Position numbers and translations under genes: made by a program. 64,000 nucleotides of DNA from Xanthomonas rydalmerensis (GTDB lineage: Bacteria; Pseudomonadota; Gammaproteobacteria; Xanthomonadales; Xanthomonadaceae): positions 830,001 through 894,000 of the forward strand of contig NZ_CP126170.1 of assembly GCF_033170385.1 (NCBI RefSeq), given 5' to 3'. Shown here piece after piece: positions 43,523 to 53,784 of the stretch. Positions within the stretch are counted from its first letter, which is position 1. Each line of letters opens with the position of its first letter. The notes beneath the pieces were generated by a model. The model made no database searches. It worked only from the letters and a program-made list of their open reading frames with translations, and was not told the DNA's origin.

Positions 43523-45480
43523 GCGTCGGCTCCTTGCGCAGCGGTGGCGGTGGTCTGGCGGGTCTGCGCGAAGGCATCCAGGCGTGTAGTGAGGGTGGCA
43601 GCGGCTGCGGCCGCGTCGGGTGCCGGCAGGCGCCGGCGCCAGTTCGGATGGCCGTCGACGGTGCCGGGCAGGTTCGGTTGCTGGTCCAGGCCCAGCGCGT
43701 CCTCGGCCGGCAGCAGCGCCAGCGGCGAGGGCGTGGCGGCGACGAAGCGCAGCGCGCCCAGTTCCGGGTCGGCGGCCTGGTCCGGCGGCAGCGCCGCGGC
43801 GACCGCGTCGTCCATGTGCGCGACGTCGTCGCTGCGCGCCTGGTGGTCGGCGTGTTGCTGCGTGGCGTCGCTCAGCTGCAGGCGCCGGCGCCAGTCGATG
43901 TCCTCGCCGCGGCGCCAGCCGCGCAGGGTCGGCAGGTCGTGGGTGGTGGTGGTGGCGAGGGCGTCGCTGCGCCATTGCGCCGGCGGCAGGAACGCGCCAT
44001 CGCGGTCGCGGGTGAACAGCAGCACGTCGATGCCCATCACCCCGCGCCGCGACAGCTCCACGCGGATGCCGTCCGGCACCACGCCCAGGTCCTCGCCGAT
44101 CACGATCGCGCGGTGCCGCCAGGATTCCAGTGCCAGCAGGCGCAGCAGGTCGTGCAGCGGATAGCGCAGGTACACGCCGGTGGACGAGGACGCGCCGCGC
44201 GGGATCACCCACAGCCGCAGCAGGCCGAGGATGTGGTCGATACGCACGCCGCCGCGATCGCGCATCACCGCGCGCAGCAACTCGATGAACGGTGCGAAGC
44301 CGCTGGCGCGCAGCGCGGTCGGTGCATAGCCGCAGATGCCCCAGGCCTGGCCGTCGCCGTTGAAGGCGTCCGGCGGTGCGCCCAGTTCCAGGCCCTGCAG
44401 CACCGCCTGCGGCCAGGCCGCGGCTTCGGCGCCGTGCGCGTCGAAGCCGACCGCCAGGTCGGCGATCAGGCCGATGTCCATGCCGTCGGCGCGCGCCTGC
44501 CGCTGCACGTCGGCCCAACTGCGCGCGGCCAGCCACTGCGCGAACCGGTGCAGGCCCGGATCGGCATCGCCGAAGTCGCGCGCGGCAAACGCGGCGTGCG
44601 CGTGCAGGGCGCTGCCGCCATCGCGTTCGAACGCGGCCAGGTCGGCGTGCAGCGCGGCATCGGCGTGGCCGAAGTCGGCGTGCAGCTGCCGCAGCCACTG
44701 CCACTTCAAGGCAGCGGAGGCCGGCCAGTCGATCAGCGGGCGGGCCTGCGCCTCGGCGAACGCCTGCGCCAGCCCGGCCGCATCCAGCGCGCGCTGTGCG
44801 GCAGCGGCACCGAGCACGCGCGCCGGCGCCGCCTGCAGCGGATCCAGGAAGCGCCGGTCGCTGGGCGAATACGGGCTGTAATGCGCGCCGATCGGCCGCG
44901 CCGCGTGCACCGGGCTCAAGGCGATGGCATCGCCGCCGGCCGCGGCGATGCGCGTGGCCCAGGCGGCGGTGCCGTCGGCGTCGCCGATGCCGGCATCGTA
45001 GGCGCCCGGCGCCGAATACACCTGCAGCGACAGACCCCAGCGCCGCGGCTGCGCCGCGCCCACCGCGTCGGCGACGCCGAAGCAGCGCGGGGGCGCCACC
45101 GCCAGGGTGGTGCTGCGGTCGCCGTGCTGCAGGGTCCAATAGCCGGCGGCGTCGGGCGCGACGAGGCGGCCCTGCACGTCGCAGTGGCCGTGCAGCGCCT
45201 GCCCGTCTTCATTGTCGAGTCGGTATGCCGCGCCGGGGGCGGCGCCGACTTCGACCGGTGCGCCGGCGTCGGCGGTCAGCAGGGGGGGCAGCGAGGTATC
45301 GGCCTGCAGCCGGTGCAGGCTGTCGCGGCAGGCCGCGTCGTCGTGCGCGTCCAGGCCCAGCGCGTCGAGCACGTGGCGCAGGGTGTCGTCGCCGACCGTG
45401 CGCGGCGTGTCGCTGGCATCGATCCAGTCGACCAGCAGGCCGGCGGCGTCGGCCAGGGTATGCAGGGAAGTGTCGGTCAT
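43513..45480 (-). CDS. malQ: 4-alpha-glucanotransferase (amylomaltase)
   Basis: This is a GH77 disproportionating enzyme of 655 residues. Motifs are RRWGLSLQVYSAPGAYDAGIGD, ALSPVHAARPIGAHYSPYSPSDRRFLDP, ADLAVGFDAHGAEAW-like AVGFDAHGAEAA, GGVRIDHILGLLRLWVIP (nucleophile Asp), GEDLGVVPDGIR (acid Glu), and THDLPTLRGW. An N-terminal extension of about 140 residues is of the type found in E. coli-like MalQ. It reshuffles short maltodextrins into chains long enough for TreY. The gene overlaps treY by 10 bases and starts 151 bases after treZ ends. Confidence 0.92.
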   Translation of the reverse strand: MTDTSLHTLADAAGLLVDWIDASDTPRTVGDDTLRHVLDALGLDAHDDAACRDSLHRLQADTSLPPLLTADAGAPVEVGAAPGAAYRLDNEDGQALHGHCDVQGRLVAPDAAGYWTLQHGDRSTTLAVAPPRCFGVADAVGAAQPRRWGLSLQVYSAPGAYDAGIGDADGTAAWATRIAAAGGDAIALSPVHAARPIGAHYSPYSPSDRRFLDPLQAAPARVLGAAAAQRALDAAGLAQAFAEAQARPLIDWPASAALKWQWLRQLHADFGHADAALHADLAAFERDGGSALHAHAAFAARDFGDADPGLHRFAQWLAARSWADVQRQARADGMDIGLIADLAVGFDAHGAEAAAWPQAVLQGLELGAPPDAFNGDGQAWGICGYAPTALRASGFAPFIELLRAVMRDRGGVRIDHILGLLRLWVIPRGASSSTGVYLRYPLHDLLRLLALESWRHRAIVIGEDLGVVPDGIRVELSRRGVMGIDVLLFTRDRDGAFLPPAQWRSDALATTTTHDLPTLRGWRRGEDIDWRRRLQLSDATQQHADHQARSDDVAHMDDAVAAALPPDQAADPELGALRFVAATPSPLALLPAEDALGLDQQPNLPGTVDGHPNWRRRLPAPDAAAAAATLTTRLDAFAQTRQTTATAAQGADACA

Positions 45481-45631
45481 GGGGAGGGCAAACCGGGCAG
45501 CAGGGCGGAAGAAGGGAGATCCGCCGCGGTCCCGCCCGCACGCGCCGGCGGCGCGTACGCGGCGATGCGCAGCGAACGAGGCGGCCAGCGTGCGGGGTGC
45601 GCTGTCGCGATGGCGTCGCGACAGCGCGGGC

Positions 45632-47419
45632 TCATGCGGCGCTGCCGGATCGGTAGCGCGCGACGAAAGCGTTCGGCGGCAACTGCGCGGCGTCGTCGCC
45701 GGCGTTCTCCGCGTGCACGGTGCTGCCGGGCAGGTCCAGCGCCACCGGTGCGTCGCCGAAGTTGGCGGCCACGTGCCATTCGCCGTCACCCAGGCGCCAG
45801 CCGGCGGCGACCGCCTTCGGACCGAGGACCCGCGCGCCCAGCGCGTTGGCCTGGGTCAGTGCCGGCACCAGGTGCTGGCGGCGCAGCGCCAGCAGCGCCG
45901 CGAACCAGTCGCGCCAGCGCGCGCCGTCGCCATGGGTGGCGTCGCTGATGTCGGCGATGGAGGCCTGGAAGGTGCTCGGCGCGTTGGGATCGGGGATGGT
46001 GGCGCGCTGCTCGGGATCGGCGAAGGCGGCGAAGTGCGCGAACTCGCGGCGCCGGCCCTCGCGCACCGCCTCGTCCAGCGGCGGCGCGAAATCGGTGAAG
46101 AACTGGAACGGGGCGCGGCTGCCCCACGGCTCGCCCATGAAGAACAGCGGGATCATCGGGGTCAACGCGGTCAGCGCTAGCGCCGCGCGCAGCGCCGGTT
46201 CGCTCACCTGGGTGATCAGCCGGTCGCCGCGGGCGCGGTTGCCGATCTGGTCGTGGTTCTGCGCGAAGATCACGAACTTGTGCGGGGGCAGGTGGCCGCT
46301 GGGCTCGCCGCGTGCGTGCCCGCGATGGTCGGCCTGGCCCTGGAAGGCGAAGCCTTCGCCGAGCACCCGCGCCAGGTGCTGCGCCGGCGCATCGGCGAAG
46401 CCGGCGTAGTAGCCCTCGTGTTCGTCGGTCAGCAGCACGTGCAGGCTGTTGTGGAAGTCGTCGTCCCACTGCGCGCTGTAGCCGCGTTCCAGCACATCGG
46501 CCTGGTTGGCCTCGTTCTCCAGCACCAGGTGCACATGGCGCCCGTCGGCGACGCTGGCCATGATCGCCTCGCGCAGGGTGTCGAGGAAGGCGTTGGGCAC
46601 GATCGCGTGCACCGCATCCAGGCGCAGGCCGTCGAAGCGGTACTCGTGCAGCCACATCAGCGCGTTGTCGATGAAGTAGCGCTGCACCGGCGCCAGGCGG
46701 AAGTCGATCGCCGCGCCCCAGGGCGTCGGCGCGTCCTCGCGGAAGAAGGTCGAGGCGTACTGGCCCAGATAGTTGCCGTCCGGGCCGAAGTGGTTGTAGA
46801 CCACGTCCAGGAACACGCTCAGGCCCAGACCGTGGGCCTCGTCGATCAGCGCCTTGAGCTCGTCGGGATGGCCGTAGGCCGAGGCCGGCGCGTACGGCAG
46901 CACGCCGTCGTAGCCCCAGTTGTGGCGGCCCGGGAATTCGGCCAGCGGCATCAGTTCGATCGCGGTGACGCCGAGCGCAGCCAGCGTCGGCAACTGCGCG
47001 CGCAACCCGGCGTAGCCGCCGCAGGTGCCCACATGCAGTTCGTAGAACACGGTCTCGGCCCAGGGGCGGCCGCGCCAGTCGCCGTGGCGCCACGCGTAGC
47101 CGTCGGTGGCCAATACCGCGCTGGCGCCGTGCACGCCGTCCGGCTGCCAGCGCGAGGCCGGGTCCGGCACTGGCGTGCCGCCGTCGATGGCGTAGCGGTA
47201 GCGGGTCCCCGGCGCGCACGCCAGGGTGGCGGCGAAGTAGCCGTCGCCGATCGCCTCCAGCGGCTGCCGCCGATCGTCGTCGAACACCAGCTCCACGCGC
47301 TCGGCATCCGGCGCCCACAGCGCGAAGGCGACCTCGCCGTTGGCGCTCGGCCAGGCGCCGGGGCGCAGCGCCGCGCGCGGTGCGGCAGGGGAGTCGATCG
47401 ATGCAGCGCTCGTGGCCAT
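45632..47419 (-). CDS. treZ: Malto-oligosyltrehalose trehalohydrolase
   Basis: This is a GH13 hydrolase of 595 residues that releases trehalose from the TreY product. An N-terminal module is present (FALWAPDAERVELVFDDD). TreZ-type barrel motifs are LHVGTCGGYAGLRAQLPTLAALGVTAIE, DVVYNHFGPDGNYLGQYA, DGLRLDAVHAI (nucleophile Asp), LVLENEANQ (Glu), and FAQNHDQIGNRARGDRL. The ATG at 47419 lies 2 bases after the glgB stop, so translation is probably coupled. An in-frame ATG at 47443 lies inside glgB and is less likely. Confidence 0.93.
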   Translation of the reverse strand: MATSAASIDSPAAPRAALRPGAWPSANGEVAFALWAPDAERVELVFDDDRRQPLEAIGDGYFAATLACAPGTRYRYAIDGGTPVPDPASRWQPDGVHGASAVLATDGYAWRHGDWRGRPWAETVFYELHVGTCGGYAGLRAQLPTLAALGVTAIELMPLAEFPGRHNWGYDGVLPYAPASAYGHPDELKALIDEAHGLGLSVFLDVVYNHFGPDGNYLGQYASTFFREDAPTPWGAAIDFRLAPVQRYFIDNALMWLHEYRFDGLRLDAVHAIVPNAFLDTLREAIMASVADGRHVHLVLENEANQADVLERGYSAQWDDDFHNSLHVLLTDEHEGYYAGFADAPAQHLARVLGEGFAFQGQADHRGHARGEPSGHLPPHKFVIFAQNHDQIGNRARGDRLITQVSEPALRAALALTALTPMIPLFFMGEPWGSRAPFQFFTDFAPPLDEAVREGRRREFAHFAAFADPEQRATIPDPNAPSTFQASIADISDATHGDGARWRDWFAALLALRRQHLVPALTQANALGARVLGPKAVAAGWRLGDGEWHVAANFGDAPVALDLPGSTVHAENAGDDAAQLPPNAFVARYRSGSAA

Positions 47420-47421
47420 GT

Positions 47422-49668
47422 TCAAAAGTCCGGTTGCAGCCAAAGGGTGGACAGCGGCGGCAGGGTCAGCGCCAGCGATTGCGCATGCCCGTGCATCGGT
47501 TGCGGCAGGGTCGACAGCACGCCGCCGTTGCCTTGGTTGGAACCGCCGTAATAGCCGCTGTCGCTGTTGAGAATCTCGCGCCAGCGTCCGCTACGCGGCA
47601 CCCCCACGCGGTAATCGTGGTGTACGTTCGGCGTGAAATTGCTCACCGCCAGCAGCGGCGGCGCGCCGCCGTCGCGGTCGTGGCGGACGAAGGCGAACAC
47701 GCTGTTGTGGTGGTCGTCGGCGATGCTCCATTCGAAGCCTTCGCTGCTGCGGTCGCTGCGGTACAGCGCCGGCAACGCCCGCAACTGCCGGTTGAGATCG
47801 GCGACCAGCCGGGCAACGCCGCGGTGTTCGGGCTGCTGCGCCTGCGCCCAGTCCAGCGGCCGGTCGTGGTCCCAGTCCTGCCACTGTCCGAACTCGCAGC
47901 CCATGAACAGCAACTTGCGCCCGGGATGTGCCCACATGAAGGCCAGGTAGGCGCGCAGGTTGGCGAAGCGCTGCCAGGCGTCGCCGGGCATGCGCGCCAG
48001 CAGCGAACCCTTGCCGCGCGCCACCTCGTCGTGCGACAGCGGCAGCACGAAATGCTCGGAGAACGCGTACACCAGGCCGAAGGTCATCTCGCTGTGGTGG
48101 TGCTGCCGGTACAGCGGATCGCGCTGCAGGTAGCGCAGGGTGTCGTGCGCCCAGCCCATGTTCCACTTGTGGCTGAAGCCCAGCCCGCCCTGCTGCGTGG
48201 GCGCGGTGGCGCCCGGCCACGCGGTGGATTCCTCGGCGATGGTGCGCACGCCCGGGAAGCGCTGCGCGATCTCGTCGTTGAGCCGGCGCAGGAAGGCGAT
48301 CGCCTCCAGGTTCTCGCGGCCGCCGTGGGCGTTGGGGATCCATTCGCCGGCGTTGCGGCCGTAGTCGCGATACAGCATCGCCGCCACCGCATCCACGCGC
48401 AGGCCATCGACATGGAAGCGCTCGATCCACTCCAGCGCGCTGCCGATCAGGTAGGCCACCACTTCCGGGCGGCCGTAGTTGTAGACCAGCGTATTCCACT
48501 CGCGATGCACGCCTTCGCGCGGATCGGCGTGTTCGTACAGGGCGCTGCCGTCGAAGCGCTGCAGGCCGTGCGGGTCGTCGGGGAAGTGCGCGCCGACCCA
48601 GTCCAGCAGCACGCCGATGCCGGCCTGGTGGCAGGCATCGACGAAGCGTGCGAAGCCGTCGGCGTCGCCGTGGCGCGCAGTGGGCGCGTACAGGCCCAGC
48701 GGCTGGTAGCCCCAGGAGCCGCCGAACGGATATTCGGCGATCGGTAGCAGCTCGATGTGGGTGAAGCCGAGTCCTCGCACGTACGGAATCAGCTCGGCGG
48801 CCAGCGCATCCCAGTGCAGCGGCTGGCCGTTGCCGTCGTGGCGCCAGGAGCCGGCATGCAGTTCGTAGATGCTCAGCGGTTGCGCGCTGCCGGCCTGGGC
48901 CTCGCGCTGCGCCAGCCAGGCCGCATCGCCCCAGGCATGGCTGTCGGCGTAGGGCACCACCGAGGCGGTGGACGGCGCCAGGGCGCTGCAGCGCGCCACC
49001 GGATCGGCCTTGCGCGGCAGCACGCTGCCGTCGGCGGCCTGCAGTTCGTACTGGTAGTGCTCGCCGCCATGCAGACCCGGCACGAACAGCTCCCAGACCC
49101 CGGATTCCGCATGCAGGCGCAACGGATGCCGGCGCGCGTCCCAGCTGTTGAAGTCGCCGACCAGCGCCACGCGCCTGGCCTGCGGCGCCCACACCGCGAA
49201 GCGCACGCCCTCCACTTCGCCCACCCGGGCATGGTGCGCGCCCAGCGCAATGCGCAGGGCAGCGCCGTCGCCGGCGGCCAGGTCCTGCAGCCAGGCCGGA
49301 TCGAGTGTCGGCCCGAAGGCATACGGGTCGTCGCATTCCTGCACCGCGTCCGGCCACACGATGCGCAGGCGGTAGTGCATGGGCTGCTTCAGCTCGCCCT
49401 CGAACAGGCCGTCGGCCTGCGGGTGGGCGCGCATCCGCGCGATCAGCTTGCCCTGTGCGTCGAGCAGGCCCAGCGCCTCGGCGCCGGGCGCCAGCACGCG
49501 TACCCGAAGCGTGCCGTCGGCCTGTGGATGCGGACCAAGCCAGGCGAAGGCATCGATCGCCTCGCCACGCGCCAGCGCCTGCAGCGCAAGGCCGTCGCCG
49601 TCGTCCTCCGCGTCCGCCGCCGGGTCCCGGCCGGCGGCCGGGTCCACGGCGTGTTCCTGATCGCTCAT
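47422..49668 (-). CDS. glgB: 1,4-alpha-glucan branching enzyme
   Basis: This is a GH13 branching enzyme of 748 residues that adds alpha-1,6 branches to growing glycogen. It has two N-terminal carbohydrate-binding modules ([33 protein letters not shown]). The barrel has [32 protein letters not shown] (nucleophile Asp), [10 protein letters not shown] (Glu), and [14 protein letters not shown]. The ATG overlaps the glgA stop in an ATGA. The product of GlgA and GlgB is the glycogen used by GlgX, MalQ, TreY and TreZ from the same cluster. Confidence 0.94.
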   Translation of the reverse strand: MSDQEHAVDPAAGRDPAADAEDDGDGLALQALARGEAIDAFAWLGPHPQADGTLRVRVLAPGAEALGLLDAQGKLIARMRAHPQADGLFEGELKQPMHYRLRIVWPDAVQECDDPYAFGPTLDPAWLQDLAAGDGAALRIALGAHHARVGEVEGVRFAVWAPQARRVALVGDFNSWDARRHPLRLHAESGVWELFVPGLHGGEHYQYELQAADGSVLPRKADPVARCSALAPSTASVVPYADSHAWGDAAWLAQREAQAGSAQPLSIYELHAGSWRHDGNGQPLHWDALAAELIPYVRGLGFTHIELLPIAEYPFGGSWGYQPLGLYAPTARHGDADGFARFVDACHQAGIGVLLDWVGAHFPDDPHGLQRFDGSALYEHADPREGVHREWNTLVYNYGRPEVVAYLIGSALEWIERFHVDGLRVDAVAAMLYRDYGRNAGEWIPNAHGGRENLEAIAFLRRLNDEIAQRFPGVRTIAEESTAWPGATAPTQQGGLGFSHKWNMGWAHDTLRYLQRDPLYRQHHHSEMTFGLVYAFSEHFVLPLSHDEVARGKGSLLARMPGDAWQRFANLRAYLAFMWAHPGRKLLFMGCEFGQWQDWDHDRPLDWAQAQQPEHRGVARLVADLNRQLRALPALYRSDRSSEGFEWSIADDHHNSVFAFVRHDRDGGAPPLLAVSNFTPNVHHDYRVGVPRSGRWREILNSDSGYYGGSNQGNGGVLSTLPQPMHGHAQSLALTLPPLSTLWLQPDF

Positions 49669-51293
49669 GCGGCGGCCATGGCACTCGCAGTGGTCGGCAC
49701 CGTGGCGCTGGCCACAGTCGCGACGTTGCCGGTCGCCGTCGTGGCGGTGGCGCGCTCGTACAGCGCCATGTACTTGCGCCCGGCCAACTCCCAGCCGCTG
49801 GGCCGCAGCATCGCCGCGCGGCGCATTGCCTGCAGCAGGCCCGGCAGGCGGAAGGTGCGGAACACCCGCTGCAGGCAGCGGCGCAGGCCGTCGGCCGAGG
49901 CTTCCTCGAACAGGAAGCCGGTGACGCCGTCGTCCACCGTGTCGATCAGGCCGCCGGTCGCATGGGCGATCGGCAGGCTGCCGAAGCGCTGCGCGTACAT
50001 CTGGCTTAGCCCGCAGGGTTCGAAGCGCGAGGGCATCAGCAGGAAGTCGGAGCCGGCGAACATGCGCCGCGCCAGCGGCTCTTCGAAGCCGATGTGCGCG
50101 CCGACATGGCCGGGGTAGCGCCGCGCCAGCGCGGCCACCGCCTGCTCGATCTGCGGCTCGCCGCCGCCGATGATCACGATCTGGCCGCCGGCGGCGACGA
50201 TCTGCGGCGCCACCTCGCAGATCAGGTCGAGCCCTTTCTGGTGCACCAGCCGCGAGACCACCGCGAACAGCGGGCCGTCGCTGTCGAGCAAGCCGAACGC
50301 CTGGCGCACCTGCGCCGCGTTCTCGTGCTTGCCCTGGATCTGGCCGACACCGAAGTGGGCCGGCAGATGCGCGTCGGTGCGCGGATCCCAGCTGGCGTCG
50401 ATGCCGTTGACGATGCCGCTGAGGCGGCCGTTGGCGGCGCGCCGCGCCAGCAGCGCGTCCAGGCCGCAGCCCTGCGCCGGGCCGGTGATCTGCGCGGCGT
50501 AGCTGACGCTGACCGTGTTGACGTGGTCGGCGTGGACGATGCCCGCGCGCAGGAACGACATCTGCCCGTAGAACTCCAGGTCCTGCAGGCCGTCGGCGGG
50601 GATGCCCAGGGCACCGGCCATCGCATACGGGAACAGGCCCTGGTAGGCGAGGTTGTGGATGGTCAGCAGGCACGGCGTGCGGCCGCCGGACCAGCGCACG
50701 TAGGCGGCGGCCAGGGCGCACGGCCAGTCGTTGAGGTGCAGCAACTCCGGGGTCCAGTCCAGCCCGGCCTGGCCGCCGGCGATCTGCGCCGCGGCGTGGG
50801 ACAGGGTGGCGAAGCGCAGCGCGTTGTCTTCCCAGTCGCGGCCTTCGCTGCACACGTAGGGCGAACCCTGCCGCTCGAACAGTTGCGGGCACAGCAGCAC
50901 ATAGATGCACAGGCCGTCGGGGCGCTCGGCCCGGCCCAGCGCGCAATCCGGCAGCCCGGCGTGGGCGGCGATGCGGCCGACGATCTCCAGCGGCCCGGTC
51001 TTGCGCAGCACCGCCGGGTAACCCGGGATCAGCACGCGGATGTCGCAGCTGCCGCGCAGTGCGCGCGGCAAGGCCGCGGCGACGTCGCCCAGGCCGCCGG
51101 CCTTGATGAAGTCGGCCATCTCCGAGGTGACGAACAGGCTGGTCCGGCGCGGCGCCGGGTGCAGCTTGACAGTCACCTCGGCGTTGCGCACGAAGCGCCC
51201 GCGTGCATCGCGGTAGCGACGGCGCGGCGCGTGCAGCACCGGATGGGTATCGCGTTGTCTGTCGGTCAGGTCGGCGGGTGTGGGGGGCGACAT
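49665..51293 (-). CDS. glgA: Glycogen synthase
   Basis: This is a GT5 glucosyltransferase of 542 residues that uses ADP-glucose. The substrate loop is [20 protein letters not shown] (K-x-G-G-L). Other motifs are [43 protein letters not shown], and [19 protein letters not shown] with the two catalytic-loop glutamates' region. The N-terminus is about 50 residues longer than in E. coli and is basic ([14 protein letters not shown]). It is the first gene of the seven-gene cluster, preceded by an AT-richer upstream region. No glgC lies in view. Confidence 0.92.
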   Translation of the reverse strand: MSPPTPADLTDRQRDTHPVLHAPRRRYRDARGRFVRNAEVTVKLHPAPRRTSLFVTSEMADFIKAGGLGDVAAALPRALRGSCDIRVLIPGYPAVLRKTGPLEIVGRIAAHAGLPDCALGRAERPDGLCIYVLLCPQLFERQGSPYVCSEGRDWEDNALRFATLSHAAAQIAGGQAGLDWTPELLHLNDWPCALAAAYVRWSGGRTPCLLTIHNLAYQGLFPYAMAGALGIPADGLQDLEFYGQMSFLRAGIVHADHVNTVSVSYAAQITGPAQGCGLDALLARRAANGRLSGIVNGIDASWDPRTDAHLPAHFGVGQIQGKHENAAQVRQAFGLLDSDGPLFAVVSRLVHQKGLDLICEVAPQIVAAGGQIVIIGGGEPQIEQAVAALARRYPGHVGAHIGFEEPLARRMFAGSDFLLMPSRFEPCGLSQMYAQRFGSLPIAHATGGLIDTVDDGVTGFLFEEASADGLRRCLQRVFRTFRLPGLLQAMRRAAMLRPSGWELAGRKYMALYERATATTATGNVATVASATVPTTASAMAAA

Positions 51294-51676
51294 GGCGGTT
51301 CCGTCTGGAAAGGGGGGAGGACGGGGAACACACGGAAAGCGACTGCCGCCACGTGTCCTGGCGGACGCGCGACGTAAAACCAGAGAAGAGGCACAGCAGC
51401 GCCGAAAGGGGACGGCATTGTTGCAGTGCGATAATGCAGGAGCAAAGTACGGATTGCGCGATAAAAGAGGCGTGAAGCGCGCGCTTGTCTACGGCGAAAT
51501 CGTGAGTACAGCGCATAGTGGATTCGCCGAACGTCAAGCGCCGCAGGCCTGGACCTTCCTGCATGCGCTAATGAATCGTTTAGCTTCCGTTGCCGCAGGC
51601 ATGTCGCGCTTCCCGTGCGACCGTGGCGGCCACCTCCGTTGTGCGAGCTTCATGCGGTCTATGGTGCAGTGTGCTC
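51294..51676. other. Intergenic region upstream of glgA
   Basis: These 383 bases separate glgA from the divergent small gene. They hold AT-richer patches near 51420-51470 (GCGATAATGCAGG, GCGCGATAAAAGAGG) that could include the glg-tre promoter. No gene is supported here. Confidence 0.45.
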
Positions 51677-51922
51677 ATGACAGTCTCGAAACCGCAGATG
51701 CGCCGCGAGCTGGACGGTTTCGTCCTCGACGCGCTGCTGCGCCCACTCCCCGATGGCGTCCTGGAGCCGCAGATCCGCATCAGCGGCAATGATGGCGCGG
51801 TGCTCGGCCGGCATGCATTCGACGGGGTGTATTTCCGTGACGCGCATGCCGGCGCCTATTTCGTTGCTGAGCGCCTGGCGGCAATCCGTTCGGCACGGTA
51901 CGGAAAACTGGTCTTCGCCTGA
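51677..51922 (+). CDS. Hypothetical protein
   Basis: This is an 81-residue protein. The sequence (MRRELDGFVLDALLRPLPDGVLEPQIRISG...VYFRDAHAGAYFVAERLAAIRSARYGKLVF) looks like a real folded protein with mixed helix and strand and no membrane segment. The ATG at 51677 gives the most protein-like start; there is no strong ribosome binding site. No family is recognised. Confidence 0.5.
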   Translation: MTVSKPQMRRELDGFVLDALLRPLPDGVLEPQIRISGNDGAVLGRHAFDGVYFRDAHAGAYFVAERLAAIRSARYGKLVFA

Positions 51923-51986
51923 CGCCGCACTCCGCTCCCGCGTCGTGTTCGAGCGCTGCGGCGACGCGCCATGGCGATCGCCTCGC

Positions 51987-52361
51987 TCAGGTTCCGGTCT
52001 GCAGGCGATCCAATGCCGCCAGCAGGTCGGCGCGGCGGTACGGCTTGGGCAGGAAGCCGGTGTATGCCGGCAGCATCCACGGCTCCGGCGCATGCATGCC
52101 CGAGGTCAGCAGGGCCGGGGTGTCGATGCCACGGCGGCGCAACTGGCGCACCATGCTCAGGCCGTCGCAGCGGGGCATCTGCACGTCGCTGAAGATCAAC
52201 TCCACGTCCGGGTGCCGCTCCAGCACCTCCAGCGCTTCCTGCGCGGTCGCCGCCGACAGCACCCGGTACCCGTCGGCGGCCAGCATGGCCGCAGCCAGCT
52301 CTCGAATCGTTTGGTCGTCCTCCACCAGAAGAATGGCGGTGAAGGCGGAGGTGACGCGCAT
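51987..52361 (-). CDS. Single-domain response regulator
   Basis: This is a 124-residue CheY-like receiver. Acidic pocket residues are in LLVEDDQTIREL, the phospho-acceptor is D59 in LIFSDVQMPRCDG, the switch Thr/Ser is in ALLTSGMHAPE, and the Lys is in GFLPKPYRRADLL. There is no output domain, so it acts through protein contacts or as a phosphate relay or sink. It is divergent from a PAS-type hybrid-less histidine kinase gene 115 bases away, its probable partner. Confidence 0.87.
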   Translation of the reverse strand: MRVTSAFTAILLVEDDQTIRELAAAMLAADGYRVLSAATAQEALEVLERHPDVELIFSDVQMPRCDGLSMVRQLRRRGIDTPALLTSGMHAPEPWMLPAYTGFLPKPYRRADLLAALDRLQTGT

Positions 52362-52363
52362 AA

Positions 52364-52396
52364 TGCAGTGATCGCTTTAATAAATAATCCACTGCA
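52364..52396. promoter_or_regulatory. Inverted repeat in the divergent regulator/kinase promoter region
   Basis: TGCAGTG (52364-52370) and CACTGCA (52390-52396) form a perfect 7-base inverted repeat around a 19-base AT-rich centre (ATCGCTTTAATAAATAATC). The spacing of 26 bases centre to centre fits a dimer binding the same face of DNA. A shared regulator site is inferred. Confidence 0.45.
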
Positions 52397-52476
52397 GCTT
52401 CACGATGTGTCGGTGAAGCGCTGGTGACGCCCCGGCAATCCCGATATTCTCGTCCACATTCACTGCGAGACGCAGC

Positions 52477-53778
52477 TTGTCCACTCACGCCCACTATCGG
52501 CAGATCGTCGAACTTTCACACGACTGCATCAAGGAAGTCGGCCGCGACGGCATCGTGCGCTCGATCAATCCCCACGGGTTGGCCCTGCTCGGGGTGTCCG
52601 ATCCCGCCGACATCGTCGGCCACCCTTGGGCCGAGCTGTGGCCCGAGGACATGCGCTCGCTCACTCAGGGCGCCTTTGCCGCGGCGCTGGGCAACGAGCA
52701 GCGCGAATTCTGGGCCGAGCGCCCGTCGCTGGATGGACGCCGGCGCTGGTGGCACGTGATGGTCAGTCCGCTGGCCAATGCCTCGGCGCGGGTCGAGAGC
52801 GTGCTGGTGATCAGCCGCGACGTCACCCAGCAGTACCAGATCGAGCAGGCGCTGCGCGCGCTGGGCGATCTGGCACCCATCGATGCGGAAGAGCAGCCGC
52901 TGCTGCCGGCCGATGCGGCGGCGCTGGGCCGCCACTGGCAGACCGAACAGTCGCAGCTGCGCGGGCAACTGGATATCGCCCTGGCCGCGCAGCGTGTGGC
53001 CGAGCGCGCGATGACCCAGGCGCAGAAGGGCGAGGCGATCGGGCAAATGCTCGCCGGCGTGGTGCACGACTTCAATAACATGCTGCATACCGCGATGACC
53101 TCGGTGAGCATGGTCGCCGACCATCCGCAGCGCTTGCAGCCGGACCAGCGCCGCCTGCTCGGCATTGCCGGCGAGGCCCTGCAGCACGGCGCGGGCATGA
53201 CCCGGCGCCTGCTCGGTTTCGCCCGCGCGCACCCGGTCAAGCCGGTCTGGCTGGACCTGAACGCATTGGTGAGGCAGATGCATCCGCTGCTGGCGCAGGC
53301 GCTGGGTGGCGAAATGCGCTTGCAATTGATTGCATGCGACGAGGTGGCGACGACCTACGCCGATCGCAATGCGGTCGAGCAGGCGGTGATGAACCTGGCG
53401 CTGAACGCGCGCGACGCCAGTCGCCCTGGCGATACGGTGACGATCCGCTGCGGCGCGCTGGAGGTGCCGCCCTCGCGTGCGGCGGCGATGCGCCAGCCCG
53501 GCCGCTACGTGACCCTGGCGGTCGCTGACCAGGGCGAAGGCATGTCCGAGGAGGTCAAGTCGCGCCTGTTCGAGGCGTATTTCACCACCAAGCCCGAGGG
53601 CAAGGGCACCGGGCTGGGGTTGGCCCAGGTCTACGGTCTGGTGCGCCAGGCCGGCGGCTTCGTCGACGTCGAATCGGAACTGGGCCGCGGCACCACCATC
53701 ACCCTGGCGTTTCCGTTCGTACCCCGGCCACTCGGCGACGACGACGAGGGCGCAGGCCCGGTGCCGGCGGCGGAGTAA
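52477..53778 (+). CDS. PAS-domain sensor histidine kinase (TTG start)
   Basis: This is a 433-residue soluble kinase. A PAS domain (about 5-120, IVELSHDCIKEVGRDGIVRSINPHGLALLG) is followed by a helical linker. The phospho-acceptor His197 is in VVHDFNNMLHTAM, an HDxxN-type H box common in PAS hybrid kinases. The HATPase domain has AVMNLALNARDAS, VADQGEGM, and GKGTGLGLAQVYGLVRQAGG. No ATG fits before the PAS domain, so the TTG at 52477 (GAG about 10 bases upstream) is the likely start. There is no membrane segment and no attached receiver. The divergent single-domain regulator is the probable partner. Confidence 0.83.
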   Translation: MSTHAHYRQIVELSHDCIKEVGRDGIVRSINPHGLALLGVSDPADIVGHPWAELWPEDMRSLTQGAFAAALGNEQREFWAERPSLDGRRRWWHVMVSPLANASARVESVLVISRDVTQQYQIEQALRALGDLAPIDAEEQPLLPADAAALGRHWQTEQSQLRGQLDIALAAQRVAERAMTQAQKGEAIGQMLAGVVHDFNNMLHTAMTSVSMVADHPQRLQPDQRRLLGIAGEALQHGAGMTRRLLGFARAHPVKPVWLDLNALVRQMHPLLAQALGGEMRLQLIACDEVATTYADRNAVEQAVMNLALNARDASRPGDTVTIRCGALEVPPSRAAAMRQPGRYVTLAVADQGEGMSEEVKSRLFEAYFTTKPEGKGTGLGLAQVYGLVRQAGGFVDVESELGRGTTITLAFPFVPRPLGDDDEGAGPVPAAE

Positions 53779-53784
53779 TCGCCG

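Noticed and set aside
43523..45139. Upstream extension of treY to over 1400 codons
   Set aside because: The added part is low-complexity and lies over malQ in another frame. The ribosome binding site and family start agree with 43522.
49669..51564. Upstream extension of glgB to 1380 codons
   Set aside because: The extension covers glgA in a different frame and has no protein-like features. The true start overlaps the glgA stop.
51659..52093. Minus-strand frame overlapping the 81-residue hypothetical gene
   Set aside because: It overlaps the response regulator gene in another frame and shows Arg/Ser/Cys-rich composition typical of a shadow.
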